A DNA stretch of 48,844 nt, taken from the NCBI GenBank assembly GCA_029945855.1, contig JAQSDJ010000073.1, positions 1-48,844 of the forward strand, written 5' to 3'. Made by a program: the position numbers and the translations under genes. Of the stretch, positions 34,601 to 42,786 are shown piece after piece; within the stretch, counting starts at the first letter, position 1, and each line of letters begins with the position of its first letter. The notes under the pieces were generated by a model. It was given only the letters and a program-made list of their open reading frames with translations, was not told the DNA's origin and ran no database searches. This DNA is from Lacunisphaera sp. (lineage in GTDB: Bacteria; Verrucomicrobiota; Verrucomicrobiia; Opitutales; Opitutaceae).

Positions 34601-36016
34601 ATGAACATCAGACCCCTGTTTTCTTCCGCCTTGCTGGCCTGCGCCCTGCCGCTCCTGGGCCGGGCCCAGCCGGCCGAATCCCTCTTCAACGGCCATGACC
34701 TCACCGGCTGGATCCAGCGCGGGGGCCAGGCGACCTACGCGATTGAGGGCAACGAGATCGTCGGCCGGTCCGTCCCCGGCACGCCGAATTCGTTTCTCTG
34801 CACGGAAAAGACCTACGGGGATTTCATCCTCGAATACGAATTCAAGGTCGACGAGCGGCTGAACTCGGGCGTGCAGATCCGCAGCGAGTGCTTCGACCGG
34901 CCGGTCGAGCTGGCCTGGGAGGGCCGGACCATCAAGATCGAGGCCGGCCGCGTGCACGGCTATCAGATCGAGATCGATCCCGACGTGAAGCGCGGGCGCA
35001 TGTGGAGCGGAGGCATCTATGACGAGGCCCGCCGGGGCTGGCTCTTTCCGGCCGGGGGTGAGCAGAGCGCGCAAAGCCAGGCCTTCAGCGCGCTGGGCCG
35101 GGGCATCTTCAAGGCCGGGGACTGGAACCGGGTGCGCGTGGAAGCCCAGGGTGACTCGTTGAAAACCTGGCTCAATGGCACGGCCTGCGCCGACCTCAGC
35201 GATGCGCTGACGCCGCGCGGCTTCATCGCCCTGCAGGTCCACAGCATCGGTCAGGACATGACCAAGGCCGGCACGCAGGTGCGCTGGCGGAACCTGCGGC
35301 TCACCGAGCTCCCGGCGGCCAACACCCTGACCGCCGCGGAAAAGGCGGCGGGCTGGCGGCGGTTGTGGGACGGCCGCACGGGCGACGGCTGGCGCAGCGC
35401 GCAGGCCGCATCCTTTCCGGCCAAGGGCTGGATGATGCAGGACGGCGTCCTGCACGTGCTCGACAGCGGCGGCGCGGAGGCGGTCGGCGGCGGCGACATC
35501 ATCACCCGGGAACAATTTTCCCACTTCGAGCTCACCGTCGATTTCCGGCTCACCCCGGGCGCGAACAGCGGCATCAAGTATTTCGTCCAGCCCAACCTCG
35601 ACCCGGTCACCGGCACCGGCGCCAAGGCCGCCGCCGGATCGGCCATCGGCCTGGAATTCCAGCTCCTCGACGATGCGCTGCACCCCGACGCAAAGCTCGG
35701 CCGCGACGGCAACCGCACCGTCGGCTCGCTCTACGATCTGCTGCCCGCCGCGGCCGGCAAGCAGCCCGCGCCGATCGGCGGATGGAACACGGCGCGCATC
35801 CTCGTGCAGGGCGACCAGGTCGAGCACTGGCTGAACGGGACCAAGGTGCTGGAGTATGAGCGCGGTTCCGCGGCGTTCCGGACGGCCGTGGCCGCGAGCA
35901 AATACAAGAACATCCCGGGCTTCGGCGAATGGCCGTCCGGCCACATCCTGCTCCAGGAACATGGCAACCGCGTGTCCTTCCGCAACGTCAAGCTCCGCGT
36001 CCTCACTCCCCGGTAA
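34601..36016 (+). CDS. secreted protein with two tandem DUF1080 (3-keto-glycoside hydrolase type) domains
   Basis: 471 residues from an ATG at 34601 with a signal peptide (MNIRPLFSSALLACALPLLG). Domain 1 (about 25-230) begins SLFNGHDLTGWIQRGG and has SGVQIRSECFD, RVHGYQIEIDP and KTWLNGTACADL. Domain 2 (about 245-470) repeats the plan: RLWDGRTGDGWRSAQA, FRLTPGANSGIKYFV, AIGLEFQLLDD and EHWLNGTKVLEYER. DUF1080 members include 3-keto-disaccharide hydrolases, with a concanavalin-like jelly roll. It lies 8 bp before the Tat-exported oxidoreductase gene, matching the known functional pairing: one enzyme oxidises glycosides at C3 and the other cleaves the keto product. Confidence 0.92.
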   Translation: MNIRPLFSSALLACALPLLGRAQPAESLFNGHDLTGWIQRGGQATYAIEGNEIVGRSVPGTPNSFLCTEKTYGDFILEYEFKVDERLNSGVQIRSECFDRPVELAWEGRTIKIEAGRVHGYQIEIDPDVKRGRMWSGGIYDEARRGWLFPAGGEQSAQSQAFSALGRGIFKAGDWNRVRVEAQGDSLKTWLNGTACADLSDALTPRGFIALQVHSIGQDMTKAGTQVRWRNLRLTELPAANTLTAAEKAAGWRRLWDGRTGDGWRSAQAASFPAKGWMMQDGVLHVLDSGGAEAVGGGDIITREQFSHFELTVDFRLTPGANSGIKYFVQPNLDPVTGTGAKAAAGSAIGLEFQLLDDALHPDAKLGRDGNRTVGSLYDLLPAAAGKQPAPIGGWNTARILVQGDQVEHWLNGTKVLEYERGSAAFRTAVAASKYKNIPGFGEWPSGHILLQEHGNRVSFRNVKLRVLTPR

Positions 36017-36024
36017 CCCCTGTC

Positions 36025-37437
36025 ATGAAAAAACTCACCCGTCGCTCCTTCGTCCAAAAATCCCTGCTCGGCGGCGCCGGCCTGCTGCTGTTGCCCGGCC
36101 TCCTCCGCAGCCGCGCCCTGGGCGCCACCGGGTCCGGCTCGCGCCTGAACATCGCCCAGATCGGCTGCGGGCGCATGGGCACCGCCGACATGGAAAATCT
36201 CCTGGCCCAGCCGCTGGCCCGGGTGGTCGCCGTCTGCGACCTCGACTCCCGCCGCGCCGGCCTGGCGCGCGAGACCGTGATCAAGTTCTACCAGCAGCAG
36301 GGCGAGACGAACGTGGACGTGAAGGCCTACCACGATTACCGCGAGGTGCTCGCCCGCAAGGATATCGACGCCGTGGTCGTCACCACCCCCGACCACTGGC
36401 ACGCGCTCGTGGCCGTGCAGGCGGCCCTGGCCGGCAAGCACCTGTTCGTGCAGAAGCCCATCACCTACGACATCGTCGAATCCATCGCGTTGCGGACCGC
36501 CGTGCGCGCCAAGGGGGTCATTTTGCAGACGGGCTCGCAGCAGCGGTCGGAGAAACCTTATTTTGCCTTCCGGCAGGCGAGCGAACTGGTCCGCAACGGC
36601 CGGGTGGGCCGGTTGCGGGTCATCCGCGTCGGCGTGGGCATCGACAAGCTGAGCGGCCGGAAACCGGCGCCGATGCCGGTGCCGGCGACCTTCGACTACG
36701 AGCGCTGGCTGGGGCCGGTGGTGCAGCAGCCCTACATGGAGGGGCGCGTGCATCCGCAGGATTCCATCACGGGCCGGCCGGGCTGGATCACCACCGAGGA
36801 TTTCGGCCTCGGCATGATCACGAACTGGGGAGCGCACCATATCGACATCGCCCAATGGGCCATGGGCCAGGAACTCGGCGGGCCGGTGACGATCGACGCG
36901 AAGGCCGGCTTCATGCAGGATGACGTGTGGACGGTGCATCGCGACTATCACATCGAGATGAAGTATCCGAACGGCGTGCAGGTGATCCTGGACGACAAGT
37001 TCGAGAACGGCCTGCATTTCGAGGGCGACGCCGGCTGGATCTTCTGCGCCCGCGGCTCGGAAAAGGTCACCGCGAGCGACCCGAACGTGGCGGCCGATCC
37101 GTCCGGCCGGGGCCCTTTCCGTGTGAGCGACGCCAAGCTGCTCGCCCCGTTGGAGCCGGGCGAAACGCGCTGGCTGCCCAGCCCCAACCATTACCTGAAC
37201 TGGCTGGAAGGCATCGTCGCCCGGCGCGACCCGATCGCCCCGGTGGATCAGGCGGTCAAGAGCGTCCAGACCTGCTGCGCCGCCTGGATCGGCATGAAGC
37301 TCGGCCGCCCGCTGCAATGGGATCCGGCCGCGGAGTCGTTCCCGGGCGACGCGCCGGCGAACGCCATGCGCGGCCGCCCGGCCCGGAGCCGCGAATACGA
37401 CATCAACGTGGTGATGAAGAACGCGGGACTGGCCTGA
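36025..37437 (+). CDS. Tat-exported Gfo/Idh/MocA-family oxidoreductase
   Basis: 470 residues from an ATG at 36025. The N-terminus MKKLTRRSFVQKSLLGGAGL is a twin-arginine signal (R6, R7). The mature part starts with the Rossmann strand LNIAQIGCGRMGTADM (GxGxxG), then VVTTPDHWHALVAVQAAL, LFVQKPITYD (QKP in place of EKP) and TNWGAHHIDIAQWAMG. Tat export implies folding in the cytoplasm with bound NAD(P). Family members of this kind oxidise glycosides at C3 in the periplasm. It lies 8 bp after the DUF1080 gene in an evident operon. Confidence 0.94.
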   Translation: MKKLTRRSFVQKSLLGGAGLLLLPGLLRSRALGATGSGSRLNIAQIGCGRMGTADMENLLAQPLARVVAVCDLDSRRAGLARETVIKFYQQQGETNVDVKAYHDYREVLARKDIDAVVVTTPDHWHALVAVQAALAGKHLFVQKPITYDIVESIALRTAVRAKGVILQTGSQQRSEKPYFAFRQASELVRNGRVGRLRVIRVGVGIDKLSGRKPAPMPVPATFDYERWLGPVVQQPYMEGRVHPQDSITGRPGWITTEDFGLGMITNWGAHHIDIAQWAMGQELGGPVTIDAKAGFMQDDVWTVHRDYHIEMKYPNGVQVILDDKFENGLHFEGDAGWIFCARGSEKVTASDPNVAADPSGRGPFRVSDAKLLAPLEPGETRWLPSPNHYLNWLEGIVARRDPIAPVDQAVKSVQTCCAAWIGMKLGRPLQWDPAAESFPGDAPANAMRGRPARSREYDINVVMKNAGLA

Positions 37438-37509
37438 AGCGGCGGTCCGTGGTGGGCGATCCCGAGAAGGGGTTCCTCCCATTGCCCAGCCGCAGGATAG
37501 GGCCCCAGG

Positions 37510-37650
37510 TCAAGTTAACCGATCCCAACTGAAGCCGGTCAGGCCGAGCGCGAATGCGGCCGGCCTGCCGGGCTTGGGCAGGCGAGCAAAGAACCGCTGG
37601 GCCGGCTTCGGGAATTCGACGTTCTTCGACGATGTGGATGAAGTGATCAT
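37510..37650 (-). CDS. possible small open frame (46 residues), doubtful
   Basis: A short minus-strand frame, ATG at 37650 to TGA at 37510, encodes a basic peptide with ends MITSSTSSKN and GLTGFSWDRLT. Third codon positions are GC-rich like real genes here, whereas other frames are not. It lies between the oxidoreductase gene and tRNA-Glu, close to a tandem ATTGTCAGTTT word (about 37739-37760). I do not recognise it. It could be a gene remnant beside a tRNA rather than a working gene. Confidence 0.25.
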   Translation of the reverse strand: MITSSTSSKNVEFPKPAQRFFARLPKPGRPAAFALGLTGFSWDRLT

Positions 37651-37774
37651 GACAAAGTCGTCTTAGCACATTCATCACGCCCAGCATTGTCCTTGCACCG
37701 AAGACGACCCCGTTTTCAGGGCCCCGTTTCAGGGCTTTATTGTCAGTTTCATTGTCAGTTTGCCTTAATCGCCA

Positions 37775-37812
37775 AAAGCAAAGCGCCGCATCTTGTTAGG
37801 ATAGCGGCGCTT
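37775..37812 (-). terminator. intrinsic terminator after tRNA-Glu
   Basis: The stem AAGCGCCGC (37781-37789) pairs perfectly with GCGGCGCTT (37804-37812). On the minus strand it is followed by TGCTTTT. It lies 8 bp beyond the tRNA 3' end. Confidence 0.9.
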
Positions 37813-37820
37813 AAACCCGT

Positions 37821-37897
37821 TGGCGTCCCCACGGGGATTCGAACCCCGGTTCTCACCGTGAAAGGGTGGTGTCCTAACCGGGCTAGACGATGGGGAC
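37821..37897 (-). tRNA. tRNA-Glu (anticodon UUC), CCA encoded
   Basis: Read on the minus strand: acceptor 5' GTCCCCA pairs with 3' TGGGGAC, discriminator G, then an encoded CCA (37821-37823). The D arm is GTCTAGCCCGGTTAGGAC. The anticodon loop CTTTCAC gives UUC. The T arm is CCGGGGTTCGAATCCCCG. The lowest anticodon-stem pair is a C-A mismatch (27-43). The sequence closely resembles bacterial tRNA-Glu. A terminator follows. Confidence 0.97.
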
Positions 37898-38202
37898 CCA
37901 GCACGGAGTCGGGCAAGCTACGACCTGCCTCCGCTCGCGCAAGGATTATCTCCGGGGCTGGATCGGGCGGGTTAAGCCGCCCCGGCCGGACCCCAAAGAC
38001 CCCGGAAAGCGGCTTTCGGATGGTATGCCCCGCAGCGAGGGCGCCGCGGCTCCAGTTTTCCTTACAACCCTGATCCGCCTTGATCTGTCCTCTGACTTCT
38101 GTTCCAGCCTCCCTTAGCGTCCTCCCTGCCCCAACTTGGGCGTTGAACGTTGGCGGTGTTGGCGGTTGAACGTTTCTCCGGTATTCCGCATCCCGACCGC
38201 CC
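37898..38202. other. 305-bp region between tRNA-Glu and purC
   Basis: It holds the promoters of the leftward tRNA and probably of purC. There is no gene. It contains dispersed words: TCTGTCCTCTGACTTCTG (about 38085-38102), which resembles 48045-48062, and GTTGAACGTT twice (about 38141 and 38165), in the style of 22800-22830. Confidence 0.5.
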
Positions 38203-39114
38203 ATGAACTTCGCCGACATCAAAGCTTCGCTCCCGGCCAACGCCGTTGTTTCCATCGAGGGCCTCCCCTTCCCGCACCTCGCCAGCGGCAAGGTCCGCGA
38301 AATCTTCGACCTCGGCGACGCCCTCCTCCTCACCGCCACCGACCGGCTCTCGACCTTCGACGTCATCATGCCCGACGGCATCCCCGGCAAGGGCATCATC
38401 TTGACGCAAATGAGCCTGTGGTGGTTCGCGCAGCTGGAGGGCCTCATCGCCAACCACCTGTTGCCCGACCAGGCCGGCGAATTCGCCCGCCGCGGGATCA
38501 CCGACCGCGATCTCCAGCTGCGCAGCATGATCGTCAAAAAGCTCAAGCCGCTCACCATCGAGTGCGTCGCGCGCGGCTACCTCATCGGCAGCGGCTGGTC
38601 GGCCTACCAGAAGACCGGCGAGGTCTGTGGCCTCAAGCTGCCCGCCGGCCTGCGCCAGGCCGACAAGCTGCCCGCGCCCATCTTCACGCCCACGACCAAG
38701 GCGCCGAAGGGCCAGCACGACGAGCCCATCAACGACGCCCAGGGCGCCGCCACCATCGGCGAAAAACTCTACGCGCAGGTGAAGGCCCACAGCCTCGCGC
38801 TCTACCAGTTCGGCCATGACCGCGCGCGCGCGGCCGGGATGATTCTGGCCGACACGAAGTTCGAGTTCGGCACCGACGCCGCCGGCCGCCTGTTCCTCAT
38901 CGACGAGGTGCTCACGCCGGACTCGTCGCGCTACTGGCCCGCCAGCGAGTATCGCCCCGGCATGTCGCCCCCGAGCTACGACAAGCAGTTCGTCCGTGAC
39001 CATCTCCTCGCGCTCCAGTGGAACCAGACGCCTCCCGCCCCGCGCCTGCCGGCCGACGTCATCAGCCGCACACAGGAGAAATACCTCGCGGCGTTGCAGA
39101 ACCTGCTCGGCTAG
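38203..39114 (+). CDS. purC: phosphoribosylaminoimidazole-succinocarboxamide synthase
   Basis: 303 residues from an ATG at 38203. SAICAR synthetase signatures are present: LASGKVREIFDLGDALLLTATDRLSTFDVIMPDGIPGKG, ECVARGYLIGSGW, and LADTKFEFGTDAAGRLFLIDEVLTPDSSRYW. It is the longer (yeast ADE1-like) form common in several bacterial phyla. It ligates aspartate to CAIR using ATP in purine synthesis, in the cytoplasm. No other pur gene is near. A dispersed repeat starts within a few bases of its stop. Confidence 0.97.
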   Translation: MNFADIKASLPANAVVSIEGLPFPHLASGKVREIFDLGDALLLTATDRLSTFDVIMPDGIPGKGIILTQMSLWWFAQLEGLIANHLLPDQAGEFARRGITDRDLQLRSMIVKKLKPLTIECVARGYLIGSGWSAYQKTGEVCGLKLPAGLRQADKLPAPIFTPTTKAPKGQHDEPINDAQGAATIGEKLYAQVKAHSLALYQFGHDRARAAGMILADTKFEFGTDAAGRLFLIDEVLTPDSSRYWPASEYRPGMSPPSYDKQFVRDHLLALQWNQTPPAPRLPADVISRTQEKYLAALQNLLG

Positions 39115-39117
39115 AAA

Positions 39118-39190
39118 TTGAACAGGAGGCAACCGAGGAAAGGCCGGAGGTAAAAATTGAATCCCTCGGTTTTCTCTGTTAACTCCTGTG
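39118..39190. repeat. dispersed inverted repeat (ACAGGAG...CTCCTGT class)
   Basis: The left arm GAACAGGAGGCAACCGAGGA pairs imperfectly with the right arm CCTCGGTTTTCTCTGTTAAC followed by TCCTGT. It starts about 3 bp after the purC stop and fills the gap before the next gene. The style matches the elements at 24444 and 42543. Confidence 0.7.
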
Positions 39191-39212
39191 AAAATAATTG
39201 AATCCTTCGCGT

Positions 39213-39683
39213 GTGAATAAAGCCCTCCGATTCTCCCTGTTCGCCGTCACGCTCCTCGTTTCGCCCGCCCACGCCGTGCTCGGGGAAACCCTCGAGCAGC
39301 TGAAGGCGCACATGGGCAAGCCCGAGCCGCAGACCCGGAAGGACGCCGCGGTGTGGTTTTTCGAGGTGGAGGACGGACGGCTGGTCTACACCGTGACCTT
39401 CAATGCCAAGGGCCTGTCCATCGCCGAGGGCCTGAAACCGCTCAAGCGCGCCCTCTTCACGAGCAAGGCGGCGCAGGATTTCATCGACGCCCAGCTCACG
39501 CTGGCCAAGGACTCGAAGACCGTCCGCACCTTCAAGCCCGGGGAGACCTACACCTTCGGCGGCAAGCCCTTCACCTGCGGCCCCCAGGAATATGTCACGG
39601 TGGACGAAGCCAGCGACCTCGCGATCGTCTGGAACCGCACGCGCCTGCCCACGGTCATCGCCTTCCGCCGCGAGATGTTGTAG
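39213..39683 (+). CDS. secreted hypothetical protein
   Basis: 156 residues from a GTG at 39213; a TTG at 39198 is the other option, but GTG gives a better signal peptide (NKALRFSLFAVTLLVSPAHA). The mature protein has no cysteine pair or known motif: LGETLEQLKAHMGKPEPQTR, VWFFEVEDGRLVYTVTFNAKG, FKPGETYTFGGKPFTCG. The composition suggests a small beta-rich domain. I do not recognise the family. GC-rich third positions and the signal peptide support expression and export. Confidence 0.8.
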   Translation: MNKALRFSLFAVTLLVSPAHAVLGETLEQLKAHMGKPEPQTRKDAAVWFFEVEDGRLVYTVTFNAKGLSIAEGLKPLKRALFTSKAAQDFIDAQLTLAKDSKTVRTFKPGETYTFGGKPFTCGPQEYVTVDEASDLAIVWNRTRLPTVIAFRREML

Positions 39684-39798
39684 TGACGCGGGGCCGCGGT
39701 CGCCCCGCGCGCCGCTGCCGTCCGTCCGCCTTCCGCCGCCATCCGTCCCAATTTCCTGCCGGGCGCCTTCGCCACTGCTAAGGTCGCGGCCTTAATCC

Positions 39799-40761
39799 AT
39801 GCCTACCGTGAAACTCCCACGCCTCACCTGCCTCGCTTTGCTCACCGTCCTGGTTCCTGGCCTGCGGGCCGCCGACCAACCCGCCCCGCGCGCCCCGGCG
39901 CCCGTCTCGGTTTCGTCGCTCAACTACGCCAACACCCCCCGCGAGGAACTGATGCGCCTCGAGGGCGGGGCCAACAACCTCAACCCGACCACCCCGGCCC
40001 TGCAGCCGCTGGCCAAGCCGCAGCGCTACGTCTTCATGCCGGGCGATCTCTATGAGGCCGACGTGGACTTCGGGGAGATCTGCCGCCGCCTCGCCGTGGC
40101 GCTGGCGAAGAAGGGTTATATCAACGCCACCGACGACCAGGACCGCGTCATCGCCCCGCAGGAGGTGGACCTCATCCTGCGCATCCACGGCGGCGAGCGC
40201 GAATGGCGCAATCCCACCGTGCGCACCGACCAGCTTACCTGGCGCGACGGCCTCGCCGCCCGCCCCCGCGGCCGCACGCTCACCACCCTGGGCGGCAGCG
40301 TCGCCTGGGAAAACCGCGCCGGCGGCAACGACGCCGCGCTGGGCGCCGCCGCCGCCAACGAGAACGCCCCGGGCTTCGGCTTCGGCAGCTCGCCCGCCAC
40401 ACCCGCCGGCGGCAACCCCCTCAACGCCGGCTCCGCCCTCACCCTCTCGGCGACCGGCTCCGTCGCCGGCGAATACCAGACCACCCGCGACTTCTACCTC
40501 ATCGTCGTCGACGCCTTCAGCTACGCCGAGGTCCGGCAGAAGGGCCGCGACGCCAAGCGCCTCTGGACGACCTTCATCGCCGCCCCGCGGCAGCCGGGGC
40601 AGAAATTCTCGGCCATGCTCGATCCCATGCTCCGCATGGCCACGCCCTACTTCGGCGAAAGCACCGCCGGCCTCCAGATGTTCAACGACGCCCGGGCCAC
40701 CGTGAACCTCGGCGAACTGCAGATCCTCGAGTCCGACGTCAAGATGCCGGAGAAGAAGTAG
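39799..40761 (+). CDS. secreted hypothetical protein
   Basis: 320 residues from an ATG at 39799 with a signal peptide (about 1-25, RLTCLALLTVLVPGLRAAD). Features: YVFMPGDLYEADVDFGEICRR, VIAPQEVDLILRIHGGEREW, a Gly/Ala/Asn-rich middle (about 170-220) that is probably disordered, and YLIVVDAFSYAEVRQKGRDAKRLWTTFIAAPR, FSAMLDPMLRMATPYFG near the end. The end part resembles secreted proteins of planctomycetes and verrucomicrobia with no assigned role. It follows the previous secreted protein by 115 bp with a GC-rich hairpin (39687-39709) between. A terminator follows. Confidence 0.85.
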   Translation: MPTVKLPRLTCLALLTVLVPGLRAADQPAPRAPAPVSVSSLNYANTPREELMRLEGGANNLNPTTPALQPLAKPQRYVFMPGDLYEADVDFGEICRRLAVALAKKGYINATDDQDRVIAPQEVDLILRIHGGEREWRNPTVRTDQLTWRDGLAARPRGRTLTTLGGSVAWENRAGGNDAALGAAAANENAPGFGFGSSPATPAGGNPLNAGSALTLSATGSVAGEYQTTRDFYLIVVDAFSYAEVRQKGRDAKRLWTTFIAAPRQPGQKFSAMLDPMLRMATPYFGESTAGLQMFNDARATVNLGELQILESDVKMPEKK

Positions 40762-40803
40762 GCCGGACCCGCGGGCGGGGTCGCCTGCGCTCCATTCCTG
40801 GAG

Positions 40804-40829
40804 CCACGGCTACCTCGCCGTGGATTTTT
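40804..40829 (+). terminator. intrinsic terminator
   Basis: The perfect 7-bp stem CCACGGC (40804-40810) with GCCGTGG (40817-40823) is followed by ATTTTTC. It lies 42 bp beyond the stop of the secreted protein gene and just before the convergent HD-GYP gene end. Confidence 0.85.
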
Positions 40830-40836
40830 CTCCGCC

Positions 40837-42474
40837 TCAATCCCCCGAATACCCCGGAATCTTCGTCACGTCGACCGCGTCGATCTGCGCGGGGTCCATG
40901 AACTCCTTCGCGTAGCGCTCGTAGACGCGCGAGCGGACGAAGATGTCAAACAATTCGGGGTCGATGTGCCCGCCCAGCCGCATGTTCCCCAAGATCTGCA
41001 GCGACTCGGTGAGCGTCTTGCCCGGCTTGTAGGGCCGGTCGCGCGCGGTCAGCGCCTCGAAGATGTCCGCGATGCCCATGATGCGCGCCTGCACCGACAT
41101 CTGGTCGCCCTTCAGCCCGCGCGGGTAGCCCTTGCCGTCCATCCGCTCGTGGTGGCCGCCGGCGTATTCGGGCACGTTCATCAGGTGCTTCGGCCACGGC
41201 AAGGCCTCGAGCATCTGGATGCTCACGGTCACGTGGTGGTTGATGATCGCCCGCTCGGCGGCGGTGAGCGTGCCGGCGCGGACGGTGAGGTTCTCGACCT
41301 CGTTCTCCGTCAGGAAATCCACCGTCGCGCCCCGCGGGTTGGTCCACGGGTATTGCTTCGCGATGGTCCGGACGCGCTCCTGGTTCTCGGGCGACATGGC
41401 CTCGCCGCCGATGTTGCAGAGCCGGAGGAATTCGCGGTCTTCCTGGATGTCCCAGAGCCGCTGGTGGTAGGCCTGGTCGAGGGCCTTCAGGTCGGCGCCC
41501 GGGACGGTCATCGCGCGCAGCAGCGCGATCTCGGCGTCGCGCTTGACCACCTCGAAGCGGGTGTCGAGGAGGCCGATGCGATCGTAGAGGGTCTGCAGCT
41601 TCGTGGCCTTGTCGACGACGTGGACGGGCGTGGTGACCTTGCCGCAATCGTGCAGCAGCGCCGCGATCTTGAGCTCGTAGCGGTCGAGGTCGGTCATGTT
41701 CCACAGCGCGTGCGGGCCGGTCTTCGTCTCGTGCACCGCCTCCGCCAGCTGCATCGTGAGCACGGGCACGCGCAGGCAGTGCCCGGCGGTGTAGGGTGAT
41801 TTCTCGTCGATCGCCTTGTTGAGCAGGCTGACGAACGACTCGAACAGGTTCTCGAGCTGGGTGATGAGCAGCCGGTTCGTCAGCGCCACGGCGGCCTGCG
41901 ACGCGAGCGACTCGGCGAGCCGCTGGTCGGTCTCGGTGAAGGGGATCGTCTCACCGGTGGCGCGGTCCTGCGCGTTGATGAGCTGCAGCACGCCGATGAT
42001 CTCGTCCTCGTGGTTCTTCATCGGCACCGTGAGGAAGGAGGTCGAGTGATAGCCCGTATGCCGGTCGAAGGCCTTGGTGCCGGAAAAATCGAAGCCGCGC
42101 TCCTGGTAGGCGTCGGCGATGGCGACGGTGCGCCCCTTCAGCACCGCGTAGGCCGCGACCATAGACAGATTCTCGCGGCCCCGCGCATCGCGGAGCTGGA
42201 GGGGCGGGAACGGGATCTTCACCCCGGTGGTGCCGCCCATGGCGATGTTGAGCGAGTCGGTGCGGATGATCTCGAAGGACAGGACATCCTGGCCGGCGGC
42301 CCGGCGGTAGAGCGTGCCGCCGTCGGCGTTGGTGATCTTCTTGGCCGCGATCAGGATGGTCTCGAGCAGCCGGTCGAGGTCCTTTTCCTGCGAGAGCGCG
42401 ATGCCGATTTCGTTGAGCTCCGCCAAGCGCCGGATCAGGTCATCCGGAGGTTCGCGACTGGCCGTGCTTTCCAT
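40837..42474 (-). CDS. GAF-HD-GYP protein, likely cyclic-di-GMP phosphodiesterase
   Basis: 545 residues from an ATG at 42474; the frame extends 23 codons to 42543 without gain. A GAF domain covers about 15-205 (LNEIGIALSQEKDLDRLLETIL, SFLTVPMKNHEDEIIGVLQLIN). The HD-GYP domain follows: HCLRVPVLTMQLAEAV, LLHDCGKV with H275 and D276, and GGHHERMDGKGYPRGL with H441, H442, E443. The IMGIADIFEALTARDRPYK block closes the active site. About 120 residues between HDCGK and HHE are longer than in standard HD-GYP domains. No membrane segment. The GAF domain probably senses a small ligand and controls cyclic-di-GMP breakdown. Confidence 0.93.
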   Translation of the reverse strand: MESTASREPPDDLIRRLAELNEIGIALSQEKDLDRLLETILIAAKKITNADGGTLYRRAAGQDVLSFEIIRTDSLNIAMGGTTGVKIPFPPLQLRDARGRENLSMVAAYAVLKGRTVAIADAYQERGFDFSGTKAFDRHTGYHSTSFLTVPMKNHEDEIIGVLQLINAQDRATGETIPFTETDQRLAESLASQAAVALTNRLLITQLENLFESFVSLLNKAIDEKSPYTAGHCLRVPVLTMQLAEAVHETKTGPHALWNMTDLDRYELKIAALLHDCGKVTTPVHVVDKATKLQTLYDRIGLLDTRFEVVKRDAEIALLRAMTVPGADLKALDQAYHQRLWDIQEDREFLRLCNIGGEAMSPENQERVRTIAKQYPWTNPRGATVDFLTENEVENLTVRAGTLTAAERAIINHHVTVSIQMLEALPWPKHLMNVPEYAGGHHERMDGKGYPRGLKGDQMSVQARIMGIADIFEALTARDRPYKPGKTLTESLQILGNMRLGGHIDPELFDIFVRSRVYERYAKEFMDPAQIDAVDVTKIPGYSGD

Positions 42475-42542
42475 CGCCCCAGCCAAAGGGAATTGCCGGA
42501 CCGATACAATCCCGGTCTGGGGGACCAGAACCTGAATTTTCA

Positions 42543-42623
42543 AACCCAGAGATCACGGAGAACGAGGAGCGCAGCCGCCCCATCCGATTTTTCAGGGAAT
42601 CACCTCTGTGCTCTCTGGGTTTA
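42543..42623. repeat. dispersed inverted repeat (AAACCCAGAG...CTCTGGGTTT class)
   Basis: AAACCCAGAGATCACGGAGA at the left and CACCTCTGTGCTCTCTGGGT with TTAC at the right form an inverted repeat around GC-rich sequence. It lies 68 bp upstream of the HD-GYP start. It belongs in style with 24444 and 39118. Confidence 0.75.
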
Positions 42624-42653
42624 CAATCCGGATTTCCCCGCCGGCTCAGCCGA

Positions 42654-42781
42654 GATCATGCAGTTGGCGTGGGCCAGCGAGCTTGCTCGCGCTCTGAAGA
42701 GCGCCCGCGAGCGGGCTGGCCCACATGAAACCATTCAGTTCTCCCATGGTTAGAGCGGAATATCCACCCAACTGCATGATC
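42654..42781. mobile_element. MITE-like element with perfect 14-bp terminal inverted repeats
   Basis: GATCATGCAGTTGG at 42654-42667 is repeated perfectly inverted at 42768-42781. Inside lies a second long palindrome: TGGGCCAGCGAGCTTGCTCG (from 42670) with GCGAGCGGGCTGGCCCA (to about 42722). The element is 128 bp, carries no gene, and ends 5 bp from the stop of the glycosyltransferase gene. Part of the inner palindrome recurs reversed at about 47313-47336. No target duplication was seen. Confidence 0.55.
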
Positions 42782-42786
42782 CCGTA

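Noticed and set aside
34045-34704. 219-residue minus-strand frame
   Set aside because: Third codon positions are not GC-biased in the part checked, no motifs are seen, and it overlaps the DUF1080 start.
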